A DNA stretch of 64,000 nucleotides, from NCBI GenBank assembly GCA_013399305.1, contig VXAI01000136.1, forward strand, positions 2,037,159 through 2,101,158. The letters are read 5' to 3'. The DNA comes from Rostratula benghalensis. Lineage: Eukaryota > Chordata > Aves > Charadriiformes > Rostratulidae. This document shows positions 40,780 to 53,533 of the stretch, one piece after another; within the stretch, counting starts at the first letter, position 1, and each line of letters begins with the position of its first letter. A program made the translations under genes and the position numbers. The notes beneath the pieces are model-generated. The model saw only the letters and a list, made by a program, of their open reading frames with translations, ran no database searches and was not told where the DNA came from.

Positions 40780-41590
40780 CTGTCTCTGTCCTGGGAAACG
40801 TTCACCACAAGGTGACTTTAGAGACAGACAAGCTCAGGCCCTTCTCTGGGAGAGCAGAACAAAGCAGGATTCAGCCCCAGGAGTCCTGAAGCCTGAGCCT
40901 GCCCCGTGGTGGGGTCTCAGAGTGAGGGGGCTAAGGCTGCTGCTGTGGCCACCCTTCCCTCCTCAGCTGCTTGGATCTGTGTCTTCAGATGGGTTTCTGT
41001 TACTCCCTCCTAACACAAAATCCTCAATATCCACGGAGCACACAAGTAAGGGATGCCACAACGTTGTTGCTCACTGAGCCTTACCAGGGTTTTCTCAAAG
41101 GTGAACTCAGTGCTGAGCGTTTCCCAGTGGTGGAAGGTGTGGATTGTGGAGAAGAGAAGCTTGGAAAATGCCACTGCTCTGTCTGGTCCAGCGTGCATCT
41201 GCCCTTCTGCAGTGAGGTCCCATCAGAGAGGGCAGGATTAGTGACCCCCTTCGTCACTTGTGATGCTGGCACCGCCTGGGGAGCTGCTGGAAGGAAGGTG
41301 TCTGTCTGGGGAGGCTGTTCTGTTTTCATCACAGCCCTGAGCTTGCTCTAGTCTCACACTGAGAAGACCTGAGCCAGTCCCAGGAGGCAAACACTGTCCT
41401 GTCTCTGTGCTGCTGTCAGGGCTCACATCTCGCTCTCCCGGGTTACTCAGGTCCTCCCTGCGTTTGCCTGTATCTAAGGAAGTAAGCAGCAAGTCCTGCA
41501 CCCTGCAGCTTTCTTCATGCACAGGAGATTTTGTAAGGACACGGGAAAGCTATTTTGGTGCTTGCAGGAGGCACCTACAGGGACATTAAA
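40780..41590. other. GC-rich segment open in several frames
   Basis: About 800 bp clearly richer in G and C than the surrounding intron. Overlapping open frames of 60-127 codons occur on both strands. None matches a family I know. It has only about a dozen CpGs, so it is not a CpG island. It lies upstream, in the antisense direction, of the 39983 start codon, so a promoter or 5' exon of that candidate is possible. An old repeat is equally possible. Confidence 0.4.
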
Positions 41591-43724
41591 GCACATTCTT
41601 TGCTCTTAAGAATGTTGATTTTCATATGCTGCATTTTAGGGAACTCCCTTACCTCTTCACCAGAAAATATTTCTTCTCCTTTTACAAGACTTGTGTTGAC
41701 GCTTACTTAAAAATTGAAAATTTATTATTCTCCTGCAGTAGTTGAATTTTGTGTGTATATGTGTGCTAATTACAGATGTATTCCTTTTACATCATAATCA
41801 AAGCCTCATGTCTAGATTTAGGTGATTTGCGATCTGGGATTCTTGAGCATTTCCTATATATTGTTCTAGGACAATGATCTGCTTCCTGCTTCCTCTCTCT
41901 GACCAGGAATGTCTTTTGCCTTTCCACAGATAAAGGAAACTCTCTTCTTCAGTGTTCTCTCGGTCTCTTAAAAGAACTATTTTTGAAAATGCTCTATGGA
42001 ACAACAAAGCACTTAAAATCAAATATAGGAAATCTGGTGGGGTTAGCAGAGCTCCACTGGCAAAGGCAGGGCTTCCCTGATCTAGCAGATTTCTTTCCAA
42101 GCTCGTTCCACCATCCTTCCCTTTCCTTCAGAGGAGTAGGGTGTGTTTGAGCTTTAGGAGCTCAGGGCTGCACAAGCCAGAGCTCCTCCTCAGCTACAGG
42201 CATCTGTGTATATTTATGCAACAGCTTTTACAAATATTATTGCATAGTGGGGTACTTGGTTTTAATTCTAAGCTATTTGTAATGGTTTTATTAAAAACAT
42301 TGTTTGACTTACAACTCTGTCTTAATATATGATTGAACAGTTGGTGTTTTGAAAACCTCAGTGGTGATGTCTGATTTTAGAATGTAACTTGTCTGATGTG
42401 TGGGGCTTGGGGTTTGGTTTTGGGAACTACGCAGTGTGATGGGGTTTTGTGTGTCTTCTAACAGGCTTTCACTTTTTTTGTTTGTTTTGTTGGAGCTTTA
42501 GCACACGTGTTTTGAGTCCCTGCAATACCTTAGAAGTGTTACTGTTTAGCTCTTCATCAGCTCTTAGTTAATGTCAAAGTAGATTCACACACTGTTGAAC
42601 ATTATCCACAAGCTGTGCTTGAAATAGGGTTTTCCCCCATTTTATTCTCTGTCCCCACCACCCCACCCCATGTAATTCACATGCTTTCAGGCAATATGAC
42701 AACTTGAAGCATATGAAACCTGAAGGTCTTTGGGGCAAAAACATGGTGCCTATTAGCACCTATTTTCTCTTTTTCATTCCTTTCATTGCACAGAACTTTT
42801 TCTGTCTGGAATAGATCTGTGGTTTTGTGTTTGTGGCTTACAGTAAAAAACCACAGTTAAGACCAGGAAACTCATCTGAGTGAAATATTGATTTAATTAA
42901 TACCAACAATATTCCTCTAAGAGAGATGGAGGCGATAAAGTGTGTCCCAAAGGGCTGTAGTGGCAAATTTTCTATTTAAAGATGCTAAAGTGGGAATAAC
43001 AACCAAACCAAACCAGAACCCAGACAAACAGCAAAACCGCCAAACAAAGACAAGTAATAGAGGCAGGAATAACAGTGCAGGCACAATGGTCTGTAATTCG
43101 GAATTTCTTTCACCCTGGGTTCAAAGACTCTGCTCGCTTGCACTGGCTTCATCCTCGTGGCTCTGACCTTTCTGTATGTCCACTTGGCCATTGGGAATAT
43201 TGAGTCTTTGGCTCCGTACTGCTGTGTGTCCCGTTGAGGGGGGCAGCTAGGTTTGACACAGCAGGTGAGGAGGGAATCTCTTCTGTAACCTGTTTCTGCT
43301 GGCACATTCAGATTCAGTCTCCTCAGCTTGTACCTGACACTGTTGGCTTTGTGTGTTCTGAGAAGTGTGCTACATTCCAACAAAAGAAAGTTTGCATTAC
43401 AGGAGACAATTACAAGTGTTGATGTTTTTCCCAAAGTGAGCACATGTACTTACATTGTTTGATCTTTCATTGATCTCACTACTTTATTAATAACTACAGA
43501 GCTTTTTTCATTAGGTATTGCAAATTCGACTGATTTAAAAGAAGCGTGTATGTATGTCTATTGCTAAATAGTTCTTTTTAATAGAATTGTTCCAATTTTC
43601 AGTAAATGCATTAATGTGTGGCTTTTTTTGAAAGCCAGTTGGTTTGTCACTGCATTGCAATACATAAGCTTGAAATAGTAATTGACAAGAAAGAAACTTT
43701 CTGACTTCTGATTTTTCTTTGCAG

Positions 43725-43870
43725 ATCATGTTCAAAATGAAGAAAACTATGCACAAGTACTAGATAAATTTGGAAGTAATTTTTTAAGTCGGGATAATCC
43801 AGATCTTGGCACAGCTTTTGTAAAATTTTCCACGCTTACTAAAGAATTATCAACGCTGCTGAAGAACCTG
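43725..43870 (+). CDS. ASAP1: ASAP1 coding exon: BAR domain
   Basis: 146 nt, acceptor TTTCTTTGCAG, donor GTGAGC. The first two bases complete an Asp codon split with the previous exon. The rest encodes 48 residues, [16 protein letters not shown]... to ...ELSTLLKNL, with the family landmark [18 protein letters not shown]. It is part of the BAR coiled-coil region, rich in charged and heptad-spaced hydrophobic residues. It ends in phase 0. An antisense CR1 element begins about 165 bp downstream in the following intron. Confidence 0.96.
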
Positions 43871-46800
43871 GTGAGCGGTTTCAAACTTTCTTTTTTAGTT
43901 TTTCACAAAATAAGGTACAATGCAAAAACTTCATGATCCTGATGACTGATTATAATTTTAGAGATGCTTTTTTTTTTCCCTTCCGAAAAGAGATTATCTC
44001 TAAAAGAGTGTAATTACACACTTGCTGTGTTTCACAGGATCACAGAATGATAGGGGGCTGGAAGGGACCTCTGGAGATCATCCAGTCCAACCCCCTGCCA
44101 AAGCAGGTTCTCCCAGAGCAGGTCCCACAGGAAGGTGTCCAGGCAGGTTTTGAATGTCTCCAGAGAAGGAGACTCCACCACCTCTCTGGGCAGCCCCTGC
44201 CAGGGCTCTGCCACTCTCAAAGTGAAGAAGTTCCTCCTCATGTTTAGGTGGAACTTCTTATGTACAAGGTTGTGCCATTTCCTCTTGTCCTATCTCTGGG
44301 CACCACTGGAAAAAGACTGGCTCCATTCTCTTGGCACCCACCCTTGAAGTATTTATAGGTGTTGATCAGATCCTCCCTCAGTCTTCTCCAGACTAAGAAG
44401 AGCCAAGTGCCTCAGTCTTTCCTCATAAGAGAGATGCTCTGGGCCCCTCATCATCTTTGTGGTCCTCTGCTGTCCCCTCTCCAGCAGTTCCCTGTCTGGA
44501 ACCGGGGAGCCCAGCACTGGACACACTACTCCAGATGGGGCCTCCCCAGGGCAGAGTAGAGGGGCAGGATGACCTCCCTTGACTCTTTGATTGTTTATTG
44601 GTAGTTAAGAAGGAAAATATAAGTGTTCAGACACCATTTGAGACATCATTGTCTAGTGATGGTGTTATATATATCTTCTTGTGGACCTTAATTTTAAATC
44701 ACTCCCTGACTTGAAGTCTTTCCAGTTAAAAATCCAATACCATTAGTTATGGCTGTTTTGTCTTATCCCAAAAAGAGAGACTATTTGGGGTATATGCTTA
44801 AATGGTGCCCATTCTCCCTGAGATATAAAGCATCTGCTGCTTAAATATTAGGCTTATGAACATGTTTTAAAGGTTTGTCTGATCTGAAGTTCATCTGGGC
44901 TTCTTCTTAAAGCTGGATGATAAAAAAGCAAGTGTATTTCAACCTTGAAGGTATTGAAGCCACATTCCTTGTAAAATAACATTTTGTGGGTTTGATTGTT
45001 GTTGTATTCAGAAAGTGGTAGCGTCAGTTTTATGTTTTTCTTGCAGTTGGGCTTCTCATCAAACTTTCTGGCTTGTGTGGTGTAAGACATTCTAGGCTTT
45101 CTTTCCTGGAGTCCCCAGCATGAGCACCACTGCTTCAGGTCCCATCAAAGCCCAGGAAGCCAGTACCCTGGCTTTGCCAGCTGCCCAAGAGTGAGTCTGT
45201 AGGGAAGAGAAGAGAGTGAACTTAGGGGCCAACTTCAGCCCCGTGGTCATGAAACCAGTCCTCAGCTCCGAGATGCTGGAGCCAGAGGCAGTGTCTTTTG
45301 CTTTGTGCTCCCTGGTAGCTGCTACTCCCCTGAATTTGTCAGAGGGTTTTTTGAATGTGTTCTGTGCTTGGCTCAGAGCATAGTGGATTCCTCCAGAGCA
45401 CTAAAATGAACTGCACCCAGAAACGTCAGTTTTATTTCTTTTGAACTCGATCCTTTGTTCCCTGATTCTTACATCTTACAAGAAGTGTAAGAATTTCCCT
45501 ATTTTTCCCAGAAATTTTCACATAGCTATCGTTCTTTCTTTCCCTTTGTCTGTTCCTTTCCTAGCTGAGTCTTAGTTACTCTGTGACTTGGATTGTCCTG
45601 GGTGGTTCTTTCTGTATCTTCTCAGTACTATTGTACCCTTTGGGGAAATGAGAGGTGACAAAAATGAAGATGGTGCCATTTCTTGGTCCCTTTTCTGGAG
45701 GCTGATTGCTTTATGGTTGCTGAGCGTTGAGCTTGATGTTTTCAAGGGATTCTATGTTGTAACTTCAAGGTATTTTTTCCTTGTGACATTTTTCTTGATG
45801 ATAGTTATTTCATAAGCATGATTCAGTATGCAGCTTTTTGTTGTCACTTCACATTTTTCAGCATAAACTTCAAGCTTTAATTTCATTCTCTCAGTGGTGA
45901 GTCTCAGAAGGTTCTTGTGCAACGTTTCATGCCTGGCTTTTGCTTTACGACCCGGAAAACCTTTGGCACCAGCAGACACTCTCACCTGAGTCTGTGCTCC
46001 TTTAAGATTCACTTACAGACATCTCCGACTGCAGGGGCCCTGACAAAGGGATGTCACTTCTGACCTGGCATCCTTGGCCTTATTTCTGCCTTCTGAGCCT
46101 TGCCTCTTCTTCCCCACCTACTTACTAACCCAAGGACGATCTCACATATCTCCTGAAGCTTGCTTTCTTTAAGAGCTTTTCTCCAGCCTGTTGCCTGCAT
46201 CACCCTTTTTACAGACCAGCAGGTACATGAGGGACCTGCTTTCCTCTGTAAAGAATTCTGAGTTATTGGCCTCTATGCAAATTTTACTATAACCTGTTGG
46301 TGTTATCACTAAATATAACAGCTGAAATTTAAAACACCTATATTTCTAGGTGTTCCTTGCCTTTTTTTGTTTGTTTGTTTTTATTATAAGAATAACACAC
46401 CGTGGCCTCTTCTGTAACATTTTGTAAGGGTAATTATGTTGTGTTTGGTCATTGTCACCATTGGCCTACTTTTTCAGCAATCTCAGTCTCTTGTGTCCCA
46501 TCAGAATTGGTTTCTCTCTTTTTGCTACTTCTACATCCTTTGGTGTCCCAGGTTTCGTTCTTTGTGCAATAATTCAGTACAATAGTGCATTAAAGAGCTG
46601 TGTGAAGATCTGTGTATGTGAACTGAGTGTATCTTTAATTTGATCTAGATGAGGGTTTGGAAGAACATTTGGAGCACTTGCAGATTATTTGGGTTTTTTG
46701 AAATTTTGCACAGTGCTTGGCTTTCTTCAAATGTTTAAAGCCCTTTTTTTCCCCAGCTCCCTTTCCTGCAAATGTCCTCAGTTTATCTTTGCAGGCAAAT

Positions 46801-49028
46801 TATCTTCTGTTCACATCCCTCCTCCCCAAATTATCATATGTATTTCCATCTGCTGAGGTTTTTTTCTTTTATTTTGCTCTAGCTATGTGACTGTTTTGCT
46901 TTGTTATCAGACATGTCTCAAGTTCATTTGGGCTATTGTTTTATCAAGTCTTCTCAACTATGTCATAAATTATTCCGAAATCTTACCATATTGGAGTAAT
47001 ACGCTGCTATTCAGGGCTGGGTTGGGTTTTTTTAGTAGATGGCTACAGTTCTCTAATTTCAAGCCAAGTATTAATGGCTTGAGTTGGTTATCCTTGACGG
47101 ATACACTAGGAAAAAAGCAAAAAAAGCTACAGTAATGTACTGTTGTTAGTGTCTGCCCTGATAACTACTTGAAGTCTGCCATATCCATCCATATTGCAAA
47201 AATTTATGTTCTCTTTGTGTTTATAAACTAGACTGGGTTTAAAATCTTTTGAATATGCTTTTTCAAAATTCACATTTGAGATAGGAACTGCAGTTAAGAT
47301 TGTTAAGTGGAATTAATGAAAAAGGTTGAGAATGAAAATAATAATGCCTTTTCTTTAATCAGTATATTGATAAAGTAGGTATTACCTTAATCACTTTCTG
47401 ACTTAATAGTCATAATTCTTTCCCCTCTCCAACAAAATGACACTGTGAAGAAGTCTTGAGATAAAAAGCCAACATAGGACAAATAGCAAAAAGGCATAAT
47501 CCCCTACAAACTTCTTGGCTTCTTTTATTTCTGTTATGAAATAATACAGTGTGGGGATCATCTGCAAATGTTTAAGCTAAGATGACAGGAAAACAGAACC
47601 TAGCTCTTAAATAGAACCAAGGCTTAGACTGTCCACTATAAACTCCTTTAGTGAAGCCAGGTAAAGACAAAAATCTTTTGGGCTTTTAATCACTGAAAGT
47701 GAGCAGGTTGCTTTTCTTGCTTCATAGTAAGTTACTTTTTGAGCATTGATTATGTTGTTGCAATTATGGAGAAAAAACTTCTCAGATCTTGATCTTTTAA
47801 GCTGTGAAGAGCCTTTGCTCATTGTTCATGTTATTGTTTGAGGCTCAGCTCAAGGTGTCCTAGTGGCTCTCCTTCATCTTGCTTTGAATACATTTTGAAT
47901 ATTTTTGTGCATTTTTAAAAAATATAAAATACTGACACGTGAAACAGTTGTCAAGATATCTTGAACACGACAACACAAGTGTGTGTCATATGTTTTCTGA
48001 ATTTGAATCTATCTCAAACTAAGAATAATTATCAGTTATGATATCTGCAAGCTGCATAGAAAGAAGAACAATTGATGGTGGCTGACAAGCCTATCAGGTG
48101 ATAATTAAGTAGCTGTATAATAACCTGTATTAAAAACATCCACCTTCCCCTCTGCCATTCCGAGACCTCAGTGCACCTCAAATTCAGGATCACTCCCATC
48201 TCTCTCCCTACCCTTCCTTAGCAAGCAGCTGAAGAACTCATGGAACATTTTGGGGCAGGAGTGAAGGGGTAGGAGAGGCCACAGAGTTTTCTCTAGACTG
48301 GGGCCATGTTGATAGGCATCTCTTGTGTGACCAGGAGCTGTACCACCACGTGTGTGCAGGCAGCATCACATACGGGGTTCTCTACCCTCGGCCTGGCAAA
48401 GGGACCATTTCCACACGTACATCATTAACCAGGCATCAGCTTGATAGGGTGAAATTGAAACTCTAGAGTTTAAGCAGATGTCAGATTTCCACGCTGGACG
48501 AGGAAAGGAACAGGCTTCCCAAATAGGTAGAAATAATCAGAGAGCTGGTGACTCTTTGTTTCATGTGCTTGTGGTTGAGCTGACATGTGCTTGGTGTGTT
48601 ACCTGCCTGAGGCACAGCAGGTCCTTGCTTCTCACTCAGGAGGCTGTAAGAAGCATTTGTTCCAAAATCTAATTTGCCTCCTAAATAATTTAGCAATATT
48701 CAAATGTCTGCTTCGGGAGACTAACGATTACCTTGAGGTGCTTTCAGAACTTTGCTTATAAGCTATTTTTAAAATTCTGGGTTTATATTGCCCTATAGAA
48801 GTGAAGATTAATTATAACGCTTCTATGTGTGACCCAAGTGAATGTTTATTAATTCTTCCCAGACTTGAATTTACTCTTAATTTAGAAATTTTGGGGTGAT
48901 TGAAATTTCATTAGTGAAGTTCAAACAGTTGTTGGCAGCAGATTAAGATTGTAATAAATAGATTGATAAGTAGATAAGATGGTAATAAATCTTTTTGAAT
49001 GATAACAGTGTAATGTTTTTCTTCTTAG
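43871..49028 (+). other. ASAP1: ASAP1 intron, 5.2 kb
   Basis: Contains an antisense CR1 element at 44035-44582. The remaining 4.4 kb is AT-rich unique sequence with T-rich and TTTG-type simple tracts (about 46364-46384). No gene or RNA structure was recognised. Confidence 0.85.
44035..44582 (-). mobile_element. CR1 3' fragment, antisense
   Basis: Starts with CAGGATCACAGAATGATAGG and CTGGAAGGGACCTCTGGAGA, then CATCCAGTCCAACCCCCTGC, GGCAGCCCCTGCCAGGGCTC, GTTCCTCCTCATGTTTAGGT, and CCCCTCTCCAGCAGTTCCCT. It is better preserved than the other copies, with a minus-strand remnant MRRNFFTLRVAEPWQGLPRE at 44241-44180 (C-terminal CR1 pol). It is about 550 bp and lies 165 bp inside the intron after an ASAP1 exon. 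Confidence 0.93.
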
Positions 49029-49103
49029 CTCCAGGGTTTAAGCCACAATGTTATTTTCACTTTGGATTCTCTCTTAAAAGGAGACTTAAAAGGTGTTAAA
49101 GGG
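49029..49103 (+). CDS. ASAP1: ASAP1 coding exon: BAR domain
   Basis: 75 nt, exactly 25 codons, phase 0 at both ends. Acceptor TTTTTCTTCTTAG, donor GTAAGT. It encodes LQGLSHNVIFTLDSLLKGDLKGVKG (shown in parts: LQGLSHNVIF, then TLDSLLKGDL, then KGVKG). The LLKGDLKGVKG motif is shared by ASAP1 and ASAP2 and lies in the BAR domain. Because it is symmetrical in phase, skipping it would keep the frame but delete 25 residues of a BAR helix. Confidence 0.96.
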
Positions 49104-49437
49104 GTAAGTGTTGAAAACTACCTTTTGACTTAGAGAAATGTTTCAGGTTCTGCTCTGTTGTGATTGGTTTCCATGAGACTTCTTATGTTCACACCCATTA
49201 ATATTCTATACGTAGTCCAAAGAACAAATTCAAAATTGATATGACTGATGCTTCTTCAGAATTGCATCATAAACTCCTGTCTTAAGGTGCACAGGAAAGG
49301 AATACTTTACAGGATTCAAAAGTAGTCTTTTTTTTCCAACTGCTGTCTGAAACATTTTAAGGAAAACCATTTGATATTTTAACTGTAAAGACAAAGTTTA
49401 AAAAACGTTCTCAGCATTTTTTTTTCTCTTTCCTAAG

Positions 49438-49487
49438 GACCTCAAAAAGCCTTTTGACAAAGCCTGGAAGGATTATGAAACCAAATT
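49438..49487 (+). CDS. ASAP1: ASAP1 coding exon: BAR domain
   Basis: 50 nt, acceptor TCTTTCCTAAG, donor GTAAGT. It encodes DLKKPFDKAWKDYETK plus two bases of a Phe codon completed by the next exon (phase 2 end). The upstream intron, 49104-49437, is the shortest in the window at 334 bp. The K/D-rich PFDKAWKDYE stretch is strongly conserved in ASAP-family BAR domains. Confidence 0.96.
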
Positions 49488-51719
49488 GTAAGTGTTTTTC
49501 TCCTTTTTTTTTTTTTTTGCTTTAATTTCCCCTCCTGGTCCCAAACTATGTACTGTATCTGTGGATCTAAAAGTTAAAATGAGCAAAGCACATCTTTTGT
49601 GGATCTCTCTTCTGCACTAATAGCAATAAAATAAAAAACTGTGTTCTCTGTCAAGTAGTTGAATGACTGCCCAGTGTTCCTTTGGTGTAAGGAATGCAAT
49701 GCTTAGATACTGAACCTGGCACAGTGAGGTGTGGAGATGTCAGAGGGCGTTCACACATTCTTACAACCATACGCACCATGTTCGCTGACTGTAACAGTAC
49801 TGCATCGCAGAACTGCGTGAGGCCAGCATTTCAGTGCAGTTGGTGTGACTTCTAAAATATCTGTGGTTTTAAAAATATTTTCTTGCTGTAATAGCAAGTC
49901 TTCTGTGGGGGAAATTATTTATAAAAACAGAAGGTTGGAAGCACGTAGTGTCAGAGTTGCAGTGGAATGGTTCAGAATATTCTCAAGGAAGTGATGGACT
50001 GTTGCTTTATCAGAAGTCAAGAGCTCTCAGCAGCTAATTCCTTTAATTTATTTCCCTTTTTCATCCTGTTATTAGCTTTGCTTCATTTATGTCTCACCAG
50101 GAGGGCAAAAAAAGCAATGGAAGAAAAAGTCAGGCTACAGAGAACTGCTGAAACACTTATTATCGGCATAATTTTCTTACCTACATACAGTAACTTGTGC
50201 TTTCAGAATTCATTACAATGTAAGATCCTTGGGAACAACTGAACTGGGAAAGAGGTTATTACTTATCTAAAAGTAAAATCTAAAAAGGAGGTTCCTTTCC
50301 CAAAATCACATCATCATTCTCAGTTGAGTGTGCCGAATTGGGATTTTTTTGTTCCTTTTTACTTATTTAGTTCTTACAGATAATGCATATTTTGAAAAAA
50401 AAAAAAAAAACAGTAAAGTTACTAGTTTTCTCTAGACAGCAAATTGTTTTGAAAAAATTCTTTCTGCCCCTCCAATTGCTATATGTAAAATCAGGGAAAT
50501 CTTTGCCAGCTTATTTGTACCGACTGCCATTAAATGGCATTTAGGAGGCAGAGGTATTTCATAGGGACTGAGTACATGGAATCATCTGTGGGGTTCAGTC
50601 TGGAATGTGACAAGCTTACACAAAGATGCTTCTTGGCTTGTACCTTGCTTGGTTTTCCTCCTCCTGTCAGCAAATTTCACTTGGGCTTGTTAAGACTCAG
50701 AAGCAGATGCCCCTTTGGATTTCTCAGAGAACCTCATTTCCCAGAGTTTGTTCCAGACGAAACCTCAAGTTTAGGGAGGCAGTGCTGAAAAGTGCTTTGT
50801 TCTACCTGCAAATACTCTGGTTTGATATATATAGGTTTTGTTTGGTTTTTTTAGCTGAGAAGACCAGAGTTCAAGAGCAAATAAATGACTCCTTTTTGAT
50901 TGTTTTTATTCCTGGCAAGGATTAGAGTACCAGTCTAACACACACACAGGTGCTTTCTCACCTCTTCTACAGAAGTACAGCGTCAGTCCTTTGTTTTGGG
51001 GTTTTTTTTTAAAAAAAAAAGGCTGCTGGAGAAGAAAGATTGTTTTGGGGTTTGTTTGTTGTTTTTTTTTAAAAAAAAAAAAACCCAGAAAATTACTTAG
51101 ATTTTTCTACTCTGCATTGGAAACACAAGTTGCATGCCCAGGTGTCCAGCTGCCCTGCAGAGTAGGTACCTAAGGCCAGACACACTGCAAAGCGCTGGTG
51201 AGAAGTCTCTGAGCAGCCTCCCAGTCCCATATTTGCATTTCACTATTGCAGAATCTCAGTGTTGGCTCTCTCTGAAAATGTCAGTTAATGCAGGTGGTAA
51301 ACTTCATATGCTGCCAAATTCCTTTTCTTAATTCCTGCCTCACGAGCATGAAACATATTTAAGATATTCTGCCATTTTCCTGCCAAATCAGTAGTTTCTT
51401 CTGTGCATACTGTACAGTGCACTATATAGAAATGCAAGCTATATCCTGCTATCATATAGCAAGAGTGTTGTATTTATATTTTTGATGTGTTCCCCAAATA
51501 GCACACAAACTAGAGAGAAGAGTTAAAGAGTGAAAAGAAGGAAGGGCAGCTTCATGACTCCGTGACTTCTGGCCACTTAATGCAGGATTTGGTATCCTAG
51601 AACCTTACCTTCAGCACAGCTTCTTTGACTTTCTTGGCTATTATTTTTTTCCTGTATAATACTAGATCACATGATGGTAGAAAAAATTCTCTAAAAATGT
51701 TTTCCAATTAAAATTTCAG
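49488..51719 (+). other. ASAP1: ASAP1 intron, 2.2 kb
   Basis: AT-rich unique sequence with a T14 run just after the donor, an A-run near 50397-50410, and a pair of T9-A10/A13 palindromic tracts 60 bp apart at 51002-51083. No coding or RNA feature was recognised. Confidence 0.85.
51002..51083. repeat. Paired T9A10 and T9A13 palindromic tracts
   Basis: T9 directly followed by A10 at 51002-51020, and T9 followed by A13 at 51062-51083, each preceded by TTGTTTTGGGG-like text. The 60-bp offset suggests a local tandem duplication. Confidence 0.85.
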
Positions 51720-51849
51720 TACAAAAATTGAAAAGGAAAAAAGAGAACATGCAAAACAGCATGGGATGATAAGAACTGAAATAACCGGAGCTGAGATAGC
51801 AGAGGAGATGGAGAAGGAAAGGCGGCTGTTTCAGCTACAGATGTGTGAA
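51720..51849 (+). CDS. ASAP1: ASAP1 coding exon: BAR domain
   Basis: 130 nt, acceptor AAATTTCAG, donor GTAAGA. One base completes the split Phe codon, then 43 residues run from TKIEKEKREHAKQHGMIRTE through AEIAEEMEKERRLFQLQMCE. It is a highly charged helical segment of the BAR domain. It ends in phase 0. Confidence 0.97.
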
Positions 51850-52623
51850 GTAAGAAACAAGTTTCAGCTTCTGATTATGACACCATAACTTTAAAATACC
51901 CTGTGGGCCTTACCTAGAGGTGGTTTAATGGGGGTAGAGAGGAAATCCTTCAACAGCACATAGTGCAGCAATATACAGATGATTATTGTAGCAACTCCCT
52001 GCAATACTTGGCTTCCTTTTGGTTTATTTCTTTTCTGTGAATTTTAGATTATTATGCTAAGGTTCTTGAGCTGAAAATGTGCTATGGAAATATCTCTTAC
52101 TTTTTTAAGTTTGTTGTTGAGCTGTACAGGAACTATTTCTGCTATCTTTCTTCCAACAGGCTTTCTGAAGCCTTCTAAAATTTCTAATGAAGTGATAAAT
52201 TACAGTGATATGGTAGTTCCATGAAACTGTTTTTCATGTCAGTAGTTCTCTTTGTTACATTTTAGTGCTGATTACTTTTATATAGCATGGTAGTTATATT
52301 TTTAGAATATTTCAGTAATTACTGCAGTAGCATTTAAAGAGGGACATTTTCAGAAAATTGTAAAAGATTAAACTTTTTCCTTTTTTTTTTTTCTTTATTT
52401 TTCATGGAAAGCTCTGATGAAAAGAATGATGAAATAATTCCATTATTTAGGAATGGCCAAATAAATTGTTATCTCTTTTACACTGTGGAGGTGGGCTGGT
52501 GGCTTATTAGTCAGTACCCAGGTTAAACAAAGAGTCACTAAATTCACTAAGCAAATGATGTTTTATTGATTGAAAACTGTGGAAGGTGAATGAATATCAA
52601 CGTGTTTTTCACTGTCTGCACAG

Positions 52624-52709
52624 TATCTTATTAAGGTTAATGAAATCAAGACAAAAAAAGGGGTGGACCTGCTGCAGAACCTGATTAAATATTACCATGC
52701 ACAATGCAA
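52624..52709 (+). CDS. ASAP1: ASAP1 coding exon: BAR domain
   Basis: 86 nt, acceptor CTGTCTGCACAG, donor GTAAGT. It encodes 28 residues, [20 protein letters not shown] then IKYYHAQC, plus two bases of an Asn codon completed by the next exon (phase 2 end). The [17 protein letters not shown] stretch is a signature of ASAP-type BAR domains. Confidence 0.97.
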
Positions 52710-53457
52710 GTAAGTGCAAAGCTTTTCAGCTTTAGTTGCAATTTTCTTTTTTACATAAATGCCTGTTTTCCTTTGTTTTTAATTTGTTTTGGATACATTG
52801 GGATTTTTCCATTGTAGTTTTAATCTGCCAGGTGTCTGCAACCTCATCTTGTTAGGCTGTAGGCTTTGAGTGGAGAGTATGAAAGTGAGTGGGGCCGAGG
52901 AGAGAGGGAGAAAGAGGCCAAAGAGAACTCTGTATCTTGGGTACAACACTGATTTTACCTCCTGAGCTGCAGATCTAGAATGTAATTTTAGAAATAGCAT
53001 GTTTGTGTTATTTAAAAATTTTAAACCTATTGTGAAATGTAGCAATCACTTTGAAATTCCTTGAGATAAAGCTGATAAGATAGAACCTTGTCATCAGTAG
53101 AACCACAGAGGCAAACCCAGGGACCTTATTTAAGTTAAATATGGGAAAAAGAGTTCAGAAATTACTAAGGGGAAATGTGGTAAAAATAACCTGAGCTATA
53201 TTCTCTCTAATTTGGTATTTCTTAAAGTCACAATGGTATATCTCCAATGTTCAAAGATACCCTACTTTAAAACCAGTCTCAGGGTCTTTCAGGGGTGTTT
53301 TGGGTTGTTTTTTTGTTTGGCTTTTTTTTGTTTGTTTCTGAACATGGAAGGAGTGGGTTATATTTTACTAATTTTACGGGTTTTCTCCACAAGACAGTAT
53401 ATCTTGTGTTACAAATTACATGTATTCCTGATAAATCACAGGTATTTTTCTTTTTAG

Positions 53458-53533
53458 TTTCTTCCAAGATGGCTTGAAAACAGCTGATAAACTTAAACAA
53501 TATATTGAAAAGTTGGCTGCTGACCTATATAAT
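53458..53533 (+). CDS. ASAP1: ASAP1 coding exon: BAR domain
   Basis: 76 nt, acceptor TTTTTCTTTTTAG, donor GTAAGT. One base completes the split Asn codon. The remaining 25 residues read FFQDGLKTADKLKQYIEKLA then ADLYN, ending in phase 0. It forms the late part of the BAR helical bundle. KTADKLKQYIEKLAADLYN favours ASAP1 over ASAP2, which I recall differs here. Confidence 0.97.

Larger units (their letters stand above)
35677..43724 (+). other. ASAP1: ASAP1 intron, 8.0 kb
   Basis: AT-rich intron with no recognised CR1. It holds a T13A8 palindromic tract at 38067-38087, open frames on both strands at 38254-38524, a minus-strand open frame at 38745-39008, a CpG-containing minus-strand candidate exon at 39840-39983, a T15 run near 40320, and a GC-rich, multi-frame-open segment at about 40780-41590. 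The remainder (35677-38050, 41600-43724) shows nothing I can name. Confidence 0.8.

Noticed and set aside
42985..43443. 152-codon minus-strand open frame
   Set aside because: No family motif, ends in a Leu/Val/Gly-rich low-information stretch, no convincing acceptor and donor pair. Treated as chance.
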